9,768 nt of DNA from NCBI GenBank assembly GCA_030043175.1, contig JASHYD010001033.1:1-9768 (forward strand), given 5' to 3'. This DNA comes from Xanthobacteraceae bacterium. GTDB lineage: Bacteria > Pseudomonadota > Alphaproteobacteria > Rhizobiales > Xanthobacteraceae. A program made the translations under genes and the position numbers. This document shows, one piece after another, positions 1 through 6,575 of the stretch. The notes below the pieces were generated by a model. That model was not told the DNA's origin and made no database searches. It worked only from the letters and a program-made list of their open reading frames with translations. Positions within the stretch are counted from its first letter, which is position 1. Every line of letters starts with the position of its first letter.

Positions 1-1
1 A

Positions 2-214
2 GCATGTCTTGTCGATTCCGAGACCGCTCATGAGATCGAACTCATGGTCGATGGCGATGTTCTCGACAGTTATCGCGGGGCCTTCGCATACTGGCAGGAC
101 CGCCTGCGGGCGCGCATTGCGGCCGGTCTTGGGCGCTACCTCCCCGTCCGCTCGGACGCGAATCTTGAGCGGCTCTTGATTCAAGACTGGCGGCAGCGGG
201 GTTTGCTCACCTGA
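2..214 (+). CDS. DUF58-like (MxaS-like) protein, C-terminal fragment
   Basis: An open frame enters from the left edge and stops at the TGA at 212-214, giving about 70 C-terminal residues; the start lies outside the window. The end of the protein is acidic and basic with no membrane segment. It has the layout of a DUF58 C-terminus: a V-D-S-E-T turn, then D-S-Y-R, a helix rich in Trp, Arg and Ala, and a final R-S-D-A-N-L-E-R-L-L stretch. DUF58 proteins (MxaS in methanol-oxidation clusters) have a von Willebrand A-like fold and usually travel with a MoxR ATPase; they are thought to help assemble or metallate periplasmic quinoproteins. The stop is 24 bases before the likely ATG of the ABC ATPase on the same strand, so they are probably one operon. 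The family call rests on a short C-terminal piece and on context, so it is moderate. Confidence 0.5.
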   Translation, partial: ACLVDSETAHEIELMVDGDVLDSYRGAFAYWQDRLRARIAAGLGRYLPVRSDANLERLLIQDWRQRGLLT

Positions 215-227
215 ACCGTGGCGACGC

Positions 228-232
228 AGGAG
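228..232 (+). promoter_or_regulatory. Ribosome binding site deciding the ABC ATPase start
   Basis: AGGAG lies six bases before the ATG at 239. The earlier in-frame GTG at 218 has no comparable Shine-Dalgarno sequence. I therefore prefer the ATG at 239 (341 residues) over the GTG (348 residues). Confidence 0.55.
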
Positions 233-238
233 TTCATC

Positions 239-1264
239 ATGCATGGTGCGAACAATATGGCGTTTGTCCCCACAAACATTAGCAATGCTGGGGATGCGAT
301 TGTCCGCGTCGACCGCCTGTCCAAACGCTACGGCCGCACGCTGGCGCTCGACGAGGTCAGCCTTACCGTCAGGCCGAACGAATTGTTCGCACTGCTCGGC
401 CCGAATGGCGCCGGCAAGACGACGCTCATTCACATCCTGTGCACCATTTTAGTCCCGAATTCCGGCACCATCACGCTCGCGGGCTTCGACGTGGTCAAAC
501 AGCCCCTCAAGGCCCGCCGGCATCTCGGCGTGGTGTTCCAAGAGCCTAGCGTCGATGATCGGCTCACAGTGTTCGAGAACCTCAACTTTCACGGCCTAAT
601 CTATCAAGTGCCGGCCGCCATCCGTCGCCGGCGCATCGATGAATTGCTCAAGCTGGTGGAACTCGAAGACTGGCGCCACGCACTGGTGCGCTCGCTCTCG
701 GCAGGCATGAAGCGCCGCGTGGAGATCGCACGTTCGCTGATCCACGACTCCACCGTGCTCGTGCTCGACGAGCCCACCTCCGGCCTTGACGCGCAGTCGC
801 GCGAGCGCATCTGGGCCTATCTCATGCGGCTGCGCGGCGAACGTGCGCTGACCATTATCGTCACCACGCATTATATCGAGGAGGTCGAGGGTTGCGATCG
901 GGTCTGCGTCATCGATCAAGGTCACATCATGGCGATCGACCAGCCAGCGGCATTGAAGGCAGCCTATGGACGCGAACTGCTGCGCGTCCTGCCCGAGGAC
1001 GATGCGGCCGCCGGTGCAATCCGTGCTTACTATCCGGGCGCACTGACCGGCAACGATGGCGCGATCGTGATCGAAGCCGGCCCCAATGCCCCCGAAGCGT
1101 TCCTCAAGCAGTTCGGCAGCCGGGTGCGTCGGCTATCGATCGACAGTCCAAGTCTCGAAAGCGTATTCCTGTCGCTCACCGGGCGCGAGTTGCGCGATCA
1201 GCCGGCCGGAAAGCGCGAACGCACCTATGCCTTCGGCCAACGCGGCGGCGAGCATACGCGGTAG
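239..1264 (+). CDS. ABC transporter ATP-binding protein of a PQQ-alcohol dehydrogenase system (PedA-like)
   Basis: Cytoplasmic ATPase subunit of an ABC-2 type transporter. Counting from the ATG at 239, the nucleotide-binding domain shows Walker A GPNGAGKTT near 54-62, the Q-loop Gln near 101 (V-F-Q-E-P), a signature near 153-157 reading LSAGM instead of the usual LSGGM, Walker B LVLDEP near 174-179 followed by the SGLD D-loop, and the H-loop His near 211 (T-T-H). About 100 further residues follow the ATPase core, as in drug- and polymer-exporter type ATPases of the NatA/CcmA kind. The combination with the downstream ABC-2 permease and MoxJ-type binding protein matches the three-gene set found beside PQQ alcohol dehydrogenases (PedA/PedC/PedB in Pseudomonas putida). 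The substrate is not known. The gene appears intact. It is followed 28 bases later by the permease, so the two are probably co-transcribed. Confidence 0.88.
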   Translation: MHGANNMAFVPTNISNAGDAIVRVDRLSKRYGRTLALDEVSLTVRPNELFALLGPNGAGKTTLIHILCTILVPNSGTITLAGFDVVKQPLKARRHLGVVFQEPSVDDRLTVFENLNFHGLIYQVPAAIRRRRIDELLKLVELEDWRHALVRSLSAGMKRRVEIARSLIHDSTVLVLDEPTSGLDAQSRERIWAYLMRLRGERALTIIVTTHYIEEVEGCDRVCVIDQGHIMAIDQPAALKAAYGRELLRVLPEDDAAAGAIRAYYPGALTGNDGAIVIEAGPNAPEAFLKQFGSRVRRLSIDSPSLESVFLSLTGRELRDQPAGKRERTYAFGQRGGEHTR

Positions 1265-1277
1265 GCCTGGTGGAGCG

Positions 1278-1283
1278 AGGAGG
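1278..1283 (+). promoter_or_regulatory. Ribosome binding site for the permease GTG start
   Basis: A perfect AGGAGG sits nine bases before the GTG at 1293. It fixes the permease start there: an open frame continues upstream to 1086, but that extension only overlaps the ATPase gene out of frame and does not resemble a permease. Confidence 0.65.
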
Positions 1284-1292
1284 GAGGCAAGC

Positions 1293-2087
1293 GTGGGTCA
1301 CTTGGGCGCGCTTTATGCGATCTGGCTGCGGGAGGTCAAGCGGGCGCTGCGCGACCGTGGGCAGTTGATCGGCGGATTGAGCCGGCCGATCCTGTGGGTG
1401 ATCCTGCTCGGCATCGGGCTCAACCCCTATTTTCGCGGCGAAGTCTACGGGGAGGCGCGTTTCGTCGTCCCCTACACATACCTTCAATTCATTTTTCCGG
1501 CCGTGATCGTCCTCAATATTCTATACACCTCAGTGCAATCCGCCGTGTCGGTGATCTGGGATCGCGAATTCGGCTTTTTGCGCGAAATCCTGATCTCGCC
1601 GATGCCGCGTTCGCTGATCTTGTTTGGCAAGATACTGGGCGGCGCCACGGTCGCCATGATGCACGGATCGCTGGTGCTCGCGCTCGCCCGCTTCGCCGAT
1701 GTGAGTCTGGCCCCGACCGACATTCTCTACGGTCTTGCCCTGATGTTTCCGCTGTGCTTTGCCATGACATCGTTCGGCGTCATCATTGCCAATCATATCC
1801 ACAGCTTCGAGGGATTCGCGGTTTTTGCTAACGCCGTGAGCCTGCCGCTCTACTTCACGTCGAACTCGGTTTTTCCCCTCGACCCGGCGCTGACGCACGC
1901 CCAGGCGCTGGTAGTTTATCTCCAATGGCTGGTGTTCCTGGTCGAGATGAATCCGCTTCGCCTATGCGGTGGACGCGTTGCGTGGAGCCTTCATTCACTT
2001 TCATCAGTTCTCGCCGTCGATGGGCCCCCCAATCATCGCTGCGATGGCCGTCGGGTTCTTCGTTGTCGCGCTGTACAACTTTCGTAG
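1293..2087 (+). CDS. ABC-2 type permease of a PQQ-alcohol dehydrogenase system (PedC-like), 3' frameshifted
   Basis: Inner-membrane subunit partnering the ATPase just upstream. From the GTG start I see hydrophobic spans near residues 28-46, 63-85, 108-130, 140-165 and 172-190, plus the ABC-2 hallmark E-F-G-F-L-R-E-I-L-I-S-P-M-P-R near 93-107 between spans 2 and 3. The protein reads normally to N220-P221. It then turns into a Cys/Arg/Ser-rich tail ending at a TAG at 2085-2087 (264 residues). The expected C-terminus, starting FAYAVDALRG and containing the sixth span, continues in the next frame from about 1957 to the TGA at 2098-2100. Removing one base near 1956 gives a continuous 268-residue protein. 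As written, the last membrane segment is lost, so this is either a pseudogene or a sequencing error. Confidence 0.82.
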   Translation: MGHLGALYAIWLREVKRALRDRGQLIGGLSRPILWVILLGIGLNPYFRGEVYGEARFVVPYTYLQFIFPAVIVLNILYTSVQSAVSVIWDREFGFLREILISPMPRSLILFGKILGGATVAMMHGSLVLALARFADVSLAPTDILYGLALMFPLCFAMTSFGVIIANHIHSFEGFAVFANAVSLPLYFTSNSVFPLDPALTHAQALVVYLQWLVFLVEMNPLRLCGGRVAWSLHSLSSVLAVDGPPNHRCDGRRVLRCRAVQLS

Positions 2088-2100
2088 GCCACGCACATGA
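1957..2100 (+). other. Displaced C-terminal coding segment of the ABC-2 permease (frameshift)
   Basis: This stretch encodes 47 residues that belong to the permease but lie in the frame one base away from the main one. It begins FAYAVDALRGAFIHFHQF, contains a hydrophobic span (I-I-A-A-M-A-V-G-F-F-V-V-A-L), and ends F-R-R-P-R-T. Its TGA at 2098-2100 overlaps the ATG at 2097 of the next gene as ATGA, the classic translational-coupling arrangement. That supports this being the ancestral C-terminus. The displaced base is near 1956 and not in a homopolymer. Confidence 0.8.
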
Positions 2101-2915
2101 ATGCGAGCGGGCGGCCACGCTGGGTCGGAGACGCAATCGCGATTGCTGGTATTGCCGTTCTGTTCGCCGTCCTCTACTTGCTCCCGGCCGATTCCTCACT
2201 CAGCCAAGTGCGCCAAGCTGGAATTCTACGGGTCTGCGTGCCCACCCTCTATCCGCCACTGGTGACCGGCAAATCGGATGCGCCGGGATTCGACATCGAG
2301 TTTGCACAGGCCGTCGCCGGACGACTCGCTGTTCGGCTCGTCATCAACACTAATCCGGCGATGGGCCGGGACTTCAATCCCCGCAGCTGGAACGTCACGC
2401 GTGCTCAATGCCAGATTCTGGCGGGCGGCGTCATCGTGTCCGACCTGACGCGGTCGTTTCTCGATACCACGCCGCCGCATCTCAAGACCGGGTGGGCGAT
2501 GGTGGCCAAGACCATTCCGAAAAATCTTGAGGGTCTCAAGGTTGGCTTCTATTCCGGCCTGGTCGGCCTTGATCGCATCGCGCTAAGCCGATTTCTTCAG
2601 ACCGAGAAGGCGCTGATTGAGATCGTCGCAAGTGCCGACGTGCTGGCCGAGAGTTTGCGCGCTGGTCGCATCGGAGCCGGCGTGAGCGAAGCCCTCATGG
2701 CACGCCAGATCGCCGGAACGATCGATTCACAAGTGGCTTGGCTTCCGGAATCGCTCGGGCGCTATCCGGTTGCGTTCGGACTTTGGAAAGGCGACCTCAC
2801 GCTGAAACGACGCCTGATCGACGTTATCGATGCGCTTGACCGCGAAGGCTTGCCGGGCGATCTGGCGCGCAAATACCGGATCGTGCCCATTGAGATGACG
2901 CTTGGCGGGGCGTGA
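2097..2915 (+). CDS. Quinoprotein dehydrogenase-associated family-3 solute-binding protein (MoxJ/PedB-like)
   Basis: Predicted periplasm-facing binding protein of 272 residues. The N-terminus has positive residues, then a hydrophobic span near 12-29. This is a signal anchor or uncleaved signal peptide, because no Ala-X-Ala site or lipobox Cys follows closely. The mature part begins at G-I-L-R-V-C-V-P near 42-49, with the family-3 binding-protein strand pattern and the motif P-G-F-D-I-E-F-A-Q-A-V-A near 62-73. The Y-P-P and N-T-N-P-A-M-G-R-D-F-N-P-R stretches resemble the MxaJ/MoxJ-type proteins linked to quinoprotein dehydrogenases. It ends in a lysine/arginine-rich helix and I-V-P-I-E-M. The ATG overlaps the corrected permease stop, so it is the third gene of the ABC operon. 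MxaJ itself is needed for methanol dehydrogenase assembly; the ligand here is unknown. Confidence 0.8.
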   Translation: MNASGRPRWVGDAIAIAGIAVLFAVLYLLPADSSLSQVRQAGILRVCVPTLYPPLVTGKSDAPGFDIEFAQAVAGRLAVRLVINTNPAMGRDFNPRSWNVTRAQCQILAGGVIVSDLTRSFLDTTPPHLKTGWAMVAKTIPKNLEGLKVGFYSGLVGLDRIALSRFLQTEKALIEIVASADVLAESLRAGRIGAGVSEALMARQIAGTIDSQVAWLPESLGRYPVAFGLWKGDLTLKRRLIDVIDALDREGLPGDLARKYRIVPIEMTLGGA

Positions 2916-2995
2916 CGGAAATCGACGCCCGAATCGCGCATCCGTATCGATGAGGGCCCGCGACCAGGCCTACCGAATTTTGCGCCAGAAAGTAG

Positions 2996-3607
2996 CTACG
3001 ATCCTGGCACGACCAACAGGATTGCGTCGCGGATCGGCCGGACGACGGGTTGCGCCAACCCGGAAAGAACCAGCGCGGCCGCCAGTACGGTCACCTGCAT
3101 TCGGAACCGCGAGAACAGCGGCATCAGGCCCGGGTGCGCCGCGCTCAACAGGTGGCCGCCGGTCAGTGGTGGCACCGGCAGAAAATTGAAAGCGGTGAAC
3201 CATGCAGCCATTTCACCTGCCGCATTCAACGTCGCAAGCACGGTCGGAGCGACTGCGGCTGGCGTCACGAGCAGCGCCGGAATGCGCAGCCAGAAAAGCA
3301 GTTCGGCCACGACCAGGGTCACCGCAAGGCTTGTAATGACGCAGATGACAAGACCAAGGCGGCCCAATCGCAACTGCCCGGGATCGATGGCAATCGGCTG
3401 GATCCAGCCGAGTTGCGACAGGATCATAGCTGCGGCGCCGAGGATGTCGAGATGGCTTACGGGATTGAGCGTCAGCCGTTCGTCGAATTGCGGGCCGCGG
3501 TCTCCCAGAGCCCGGGCGATCGCCGCAAGCGCAGCACCGTGAATTGCCACGATGATGACACAAGCGCCGGCGCGAATGAGAAGCTGGTCAAGCGAGAGGT
3601 TGAACAC
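2996..3607 (-). CDS. Site-2 protease (M50)-fold membrane protein lacking the catalytic motif
   Basis: A 203-residue polytopic membrane protein with spans near 13-35, 55-70, 84-106, 111-130 and 168-190. It keeps the scaffold of the small bacterial site-2 protease family: an early transmembrane helix followed by A-L-G-D, an N-P-V-S-H-L-D-I-L-G loop near 48-57, and F-N-F-L-P-V-P-P-L-T-G-G-H near 140-152. The HExxH zinc site is replaced by H23-G-A-A-L27, so the catalytic Glu and second His are gone. The later Asp ligand of the PPLDGG motif is Thr149. Proteolysis is therefore unlikely; a binding or scaffold role is inference. The GTG at 3607 is used because the family-like first helix starts just after it, but no strong Shine-Dalgarno is visible. 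The gene is convergent with the binding-protein gene (80-bp gap) and downstream of dehydrogenase 1 on the same strand, behind a hairpin. Confidence 0.72.
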   Translation of the reverse strand: MFNLSLDQLLIRAGACVIIVAIHGAALAAIARALGDRGPQFDERLTLNPVSHLDILGAAAMILSQLGWIQPIAIDPGQLRLGRLGLVICVITSLAVTLVVAELLFWLRIPALLVTPAAVAPTVLATLNAAGEMAAWFTAFNFLPVPPLTGGHLLSAAHPGLMPLFSRFRMQVTVLAAALVLSGLAQPVVRPIRDAILLVVPGS

Positions 3608-3677
3608 GGCATGAACACCGTTCGCAACGTTGATCGGCGCCGATGCGCAGAGCCAATATAGCTTAGCCGCTCTTTCC

Positions 3678-3713
3678 GGGCCGGCGGATCGTGATTGATT
3701 GATCCGCCGGCCC
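3678..3713 (-). terminator. Strong inverted repeat, possible terminator of dehydrogenase 1
   Basis: Arms 3678-3690 and 3701-3713 are perfectly complementary over 13 bp, GC-rich, with a 10-base loop. The hairpin lies 40 bp past the stop of dehydrogenase 1 and upstream of the site-2 protease-like gene on the same strand. No T-run follows on the minus strand, so a classical intrinsic terminator is not proven. It could instead stabilise the upstream mRNA end or act with Rho. Confidence 0.5.
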
Positions 3714-3753
3714 CGCTCGGCTTCGCGCTGGCGTTTTCAACTTCGACAGTCGC

Positions 3754-5571
3754 CTATTTGGGGAGCGCGAAAACATATACGGCGTTGCCACCGCTCGGGC
3801 CGTCTGCTTCGGGAGTCATGCGCAGCGCCCCGACATTAAAGCCGCCGCCGGCAGCGACCGCGATATATTGGCGGCCGCCGACCGCAAAAGTCACGGTGTA
3901 ACCCATGGCCTGCGAGGCAAGCCTCGTTTGCCAAAGGACCTCGCCGGAATCGGCATCGAGCGCCCGCAGGAAGCGATCCATCCCGCCGTTGAAGAGGAGG
4001 TTGCCGCCGGTCGCCAGAATCGGCGAATAGTTCGAGACACGGGTCTCCCACGACCACAAGGTCTTTCCAGTCTCGACGGAAATCGCGTCGATGCGGCCGA
4101 CCTTGTCTTTGCCGGCGGCAAATTTGTACGTGTTCTGCGTGTTGTAGACAAATTGGGGTGCAGGATCCCGATCGGCGCGAGCCATCGTGTCAAAGCAGAG
4201 GTTTTGCAGCTGCACATACATGACGTTGAGTTTCGGGTTGTAGGCGCCGCTCGGCCAATCCCGGCCGCCCATATAGGTGGGACACATTTGATAAGTCTTG
4301 CCGACCTCCTTGAGCACGACCGCTTCGTTTACGGTAACCTGGCCCTTGCCGTCGACTTTGGCGACGAGGTTTTGTTCGTTGGTCGCCTTGGCCCATAGGA
4401 ATTCGCCGTTGGCGGCATCAAAGCTCCAGGCGATGCCGGTTTTGCACGGAACTCCGGTCAAGGTCTTGCGCGGACCGCGCCGCGCGTCCGGGTTGACCGA
4501 CAACATCCCGGAGGCGGTCGCATCTGGGTTGACCGGCGTATTGATGACCATCATCTCGTAAGTGCATTCCTGATCCCAGTTGTCGCGCGGCAGAACCTGA
4601 TGTTTCCAGATGATTTCACCGGTCTTCGGCTTGACGGCAAAGCGGGTATCGGTGCCGGTCATGGTTGCGCCCGGCATATTGCGTTGCGCCTCGGAGGCTG
4701 GGCCGACCCCCGTCGAGCCGTAGTAGACGAGATTGAGCTCTGGATCGTAGGTGATCTCTCCCCATACGCCGGTCATCCAGCGCGATTCAAACGGCGAGCC
4801 AGCCCAAGTCTCGTCGCCCGGCTGGCCAGGCCTCGGAATAAGTTCGTTGCGCCACAGCTCTTCTCCGGTCCTCGCGTCATGCCCGGTGACATAACAGCCA
4901 AAACCCGCTACTTGGCAGGTGCTGCCGGCAATGACTACGCCATCGACGACAATCGGTCCGGTGGAATTGCTGACATAATAGCCGCCCCCACGATTGGTCT
5001 GCCAAGCCAGCTGTCCGGTGCGAGCGTCGAGTGCGACGACATAATTATCCCAGGTGACGAAGTAAACTCGATCGTTGTAGAGAGCGATGCTCCGTTTGCG
5101 CTGGCCCCAAAGGCTGTGCAATTGCTCGGGATCGGGCAGATCGCGCCGGTACTCCCAGATGAGGTCGCCGCTCACAGCGTCGATCGCCTGGATAACGTCT
5201 GCCGGATTACCGAGATACATGATGCCGTTATAGACGATCGGCCCGCTCTCGTTGACGCCCGGCTCCATCACGCGCGCCCAAACGAGCTGCAGGTTCTTCA
5301 CATTATTCCTGTTAATCTGGTCGAGGGGACTGTAACCCCAGCCCTGATAATTGCCGCGCAGCAGCAGCCAATCATCAGGCTTGGGCGCGCGCAGCGTCTG
5401 ATCGGTAACCGAAACGAAATTCGCAACGGTTCGCTGCGGCGGCACAGTCGTCTGCGGCGAGGATGCTGGGGGAGCAAGGTTCTGGGCCTGTGCGACCGCT
5501 CCCATTAAACAGGCTAGCGCGCCAGCCTGCAGAACTCGCCCAAAAGCGCGTGTCATGTCTCCTCCCTGCAT
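3754..5571 (-). CDS. PQQ-dependent alcohol dehydrogenase 1 (quinoprotein, beta-propeller), WDQE active site
   Basis: Periplasmic quinoprotein predicted to oxidise an alcohol to aldehyde, passing electrons to a separate acceptor; no CxxCH heme site is present. From the ATG at 5571 it has 605 residues, the usual family length. A signal peptide is seen at about 1-29 (R-A-F-G-R then a hydrophobic core ending A-Q-A). Propeller W-motifs of the A-x-D-x-x-T-G-x-x-x-W type recur near 180-190, 230-240 and 313-322. The catalytic Asp is D333 in N-W-D-Q-E. A conserved Cys pair brackets M-G-G-R-D-W, as in methanol dehydrogenase. Oddities: the +2 residue is Glu335 rather than Ala, Ser or Asp; the MxaF Glu177 and Asn261 calcium ligands align with non-acidic residues and apparently Val; and the vicinal Cys-Cys is absent. 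The AAAGGAGG at 5577-5584 supports the start; an alternative ATG at 5556 has a weaker, closer site. It is divergent from dehydrogenase 2. Confidence 0.9.
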   Translation of the reverse strand: MQGGDMTRAFGRVLQAGALACLMGAVAQAQNLAPPASSPQTTVPPQRTVANFVSVTDQTLRAPKPDDWLLLRGNYQGWGYSPLDQINRNNVKNLQLVWARVMEPGVNESGPIVYNGIMYLGNPADVIQAIDAVSGDLIWEYRRDLPDPEQLHSLWGQRKRSIALYNDRVYFVTWDNYVVALDARTGQLAWQTNRGGGYYVSNSTGPIVVDGVVIAGSTCQVAGFGCYVTGHDARTGEELWRNELIPRPGQPGDETWAGSPFESRWMTGVWGEITYDPELNLVYYGSTGVGPASEAQRNMPGATMTGTDTRFAVKPKTGEIIWKHQVLPRDNWDQECTYEMMVINTPVNPDATASGMLSVNPDARRGPRKTLTGVPCKTGIAWSFDAANGEFLWAKATNEQNLVAKVDGKGQVTVNEAVVLKEVGKTYQMCPTYMGGRDWPSGAYNPKLNVMYVQLQNLCFDTMARADRDPAPQFVYNTQNTYKFAAGKDKVGRIDAISVETGKTLWSWETRVSNYSPILATGGNLLFNGGMDRFLRALDADSGEVLWQTRLASQAMGYTVTFAVGGRQYIAVAAGGGFNVGALRMTPEADGPSGGNAVYVFALPK

Positions 5572-5576
5572 AGCAA

Positions 5577-5584
5577 CCTCCTTT
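5577..5584 (-). promoter_or_regulatory. Ribosome binding site of dehydrogenase 1
   Basis: On the minus strand AAAGGAGG lies five bases before the ATG at 5571. A second GGAGG lies four bases before the in-frame ATG at 5556. The upstream site is the closer match at better spacing, so the protein likely begins M-Q-G-G-D-M-T-R. Either start leaves the signal peptide intact. Confidence 0.6.
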
Positions 5585-6392
5585 GATATTTTGTGCGCAA
5601 TTCGCCCGTATCGGCACGCGGCGGCGGCGAGGGTCAAGCAATAGCGAATACAAGGTGGTATGCCGAGCCTCTGCAGACCGTGCCCCCCCGCGCAACCGCA
5701 CCAAGGCTGAAACCCCAACCGCACCCTAAGCCGAGCCAGGAATGGTCAACCAGGTCAGTTCGTTTGTCTATATGACTTCTCCCCCATCCGACAGGGAACA
5801 TTTGCCAAACCGCCGCATTCTGACGCCGATCGATTTGGTGGGACACTCTGCAATCCGACCTGTCGGTTGGAAAAATATCCTGACAACTTTAGGAAATCAT
5901 CCCGCGACACGAGGCAATGCGATTAAAAAAATGCAAACGGCGGAATAGTCAGCTTTCTGCGCTTTGTTGCGGTGACTCGAATGTATCGAGCAAATTTTCC
6001 TGTCGCCACAGTCGTTACTTCTCAGTACCAGCACGTTGGGCACCGCAGGTCGTTGCAGAGCTGCCAACGTGTTTCTGGGATTTAACGCGGTAGTGATTAC
6101 CGAATTCTGCTTTGCGCCTGCAGGAACGCCAGTTGGAGCGACAATCACTGCAAGAACGACAAAGACCGGGGCGGTCAATTCAGACGAATTCGGCTGCTTG
6201 GCGAGGGCAAAGGCTATGCACAATTCCGCGCTGCAATCGGCATTTCGTAAAAACTCGAGCGCCCACTTGAACACATCGAGGCCTGCACTGAGGTCTCATC
6301 ACCCGCTGGTGTGGTGGCGCAGTCAGCACCATCTTTTCAGCACGGCAGATTTGTGGTCAAATTTCATCATATCGTGGCGGATATAACATATA
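5585..6392. other. Divergent intergenic region between the two dehydrogenases
   Basis: About 800 bp without a gene I can support. It is visibly more AT-rich than its flanks, especially 5870-6050 and 6340-6395. It must hold the promoters of both dehydrogenases. A reading frame of 125 codons on the minus strand (5897-6274) and one of 116 codons on the plus strand (6036-6386) overlap each other. Neither has a recognisable family, and both look like chance. Small symmetric elements are present: CCGAC-CT-GTCGG at 5855-5866, and two GGTCA copies at 5744-5748 and 5753-5757. No tRNA, CRISPR or riboswitch fold is apparent to me. Confidence 0.5.
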
Positions 6393-6394
6393 AT
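6389..6394 (+). promoter_or_regulatory. Candidate -10 element for dehydrogenase 2
   Basis: A perfect TATAAT occurs in an AT-rich patch, preceded closely by TATAAC at 6382-6387. No convincing -35 hexamer lies 16-18 bases upstream (the hexamer there reads ATCATA). If used, transcription would begin near 6401, leaving a 5' leader of about 175 bases before the dehydrogenase ATG. Confidence 0.25.
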
Positions 6395-6572
6395 GTCCTT
6401 GACGAGCCCTGATTTACACTCAACGACTTTCGGGGCGACCGGACGCGTAGGCGCAGCCATCGCGGATCATTTGGCGATTTTGCGCCGCACATCAGTCAAG
6501 CGCAGCAGCGGCAGCGGTTTGACTCGTTATTGTCACAAGACCGTCACAGCCAGCCAACAAGACCAGGAGTGA
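6393..6572 (+). CDS. Possible 59-residue leader ORF just upstream of dehydrogenase 2
   Basis: An open frame runs from the ATG at 6393 to the TGA at 6570-6572, giving 59 residues: start M-S-L-T-S-P-D-L, middle G-R-V-G-A-A-I-A-D-H-L-A-I-L-R-R, and a Ser/Arg/Gln-rich end. It has no signal peptide and no family I recognise. Its stop directly follows the AGGAG Shine-Dalgarno of dehydrogenase 2 and is three bases before that gene's ATG, the spacing of a translationally coupled leader. Against it: there is no good ribosome site before its ATG, and a TATAAT overlaps that ATG. It may be a chance frame in a 5' leader. Confidence 0.2.
   Translation: MSLTSPDLHSTTFGATGRVGAAIADHLAILRRTSVKRSSGSGLTRYCHKTVTASQQDQE
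6532..6548. repeat. GTCACA direct repeat upstream of dehydrogenase 2
   Basis: GTCACA occurs at 6532-6537 and 6543-6548, 11 bp start to start, about one helical turn. It sits 28-44 bp before the ATG and could be a tandem half-site for a regulator. It is short enough to be chance. Confidence 0.2.
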
Positions 6573-6575
6573 AAC

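Noticed and set aside
1086..1292. Upstream extension of the permease frame to an ATG at 1086
   Set aside because: It overlaps the end of the ATPase gene out of frame and reads as Ser/Arg-rich nonsense. The GTG at 1293 has a perfect AGGAGG.
3050..3661. A 203-codon plus-strand open frame opposite the site-2 protease-like gene
   Set aside because: Arg/Gln/His-rich product with no domain, while the minus strand gives a coherent membrane protein with family motifs.
4600..5508. A 302-codon plus-strand open frame
   Set aside because: Antisense shadow of dehydrogenase 1. The minus strand encodes clear propeller motifs throughout, and the plus-frame protein has no recognisable domain.
5897..6274. 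A 125-codon minus-strand frame in the divergent region
   Set aside because: It has a hydrophobic patch but no ribosome site or family resemblance, and another frame overlaps it on the other strand. I treat it as chance.
6036..6386. A 116-codon plus-strand frame in the divergent region
   Set aside because: Low-information composition, no start signal, and mutual overlap with the minus-strand frame.
6470..6485. A sigma-54-like GG...GC element (TTGGCGATTTTGCGC)
   Set aside because: The spacing between GG and GC is seven bases rather than the required ten.
6519..6547. TTGACT as a -35 box for dehydrogenase 2
   Set aside because: The sequence 17 bases downstream (CGTCAC) is nothing like a -10 element.
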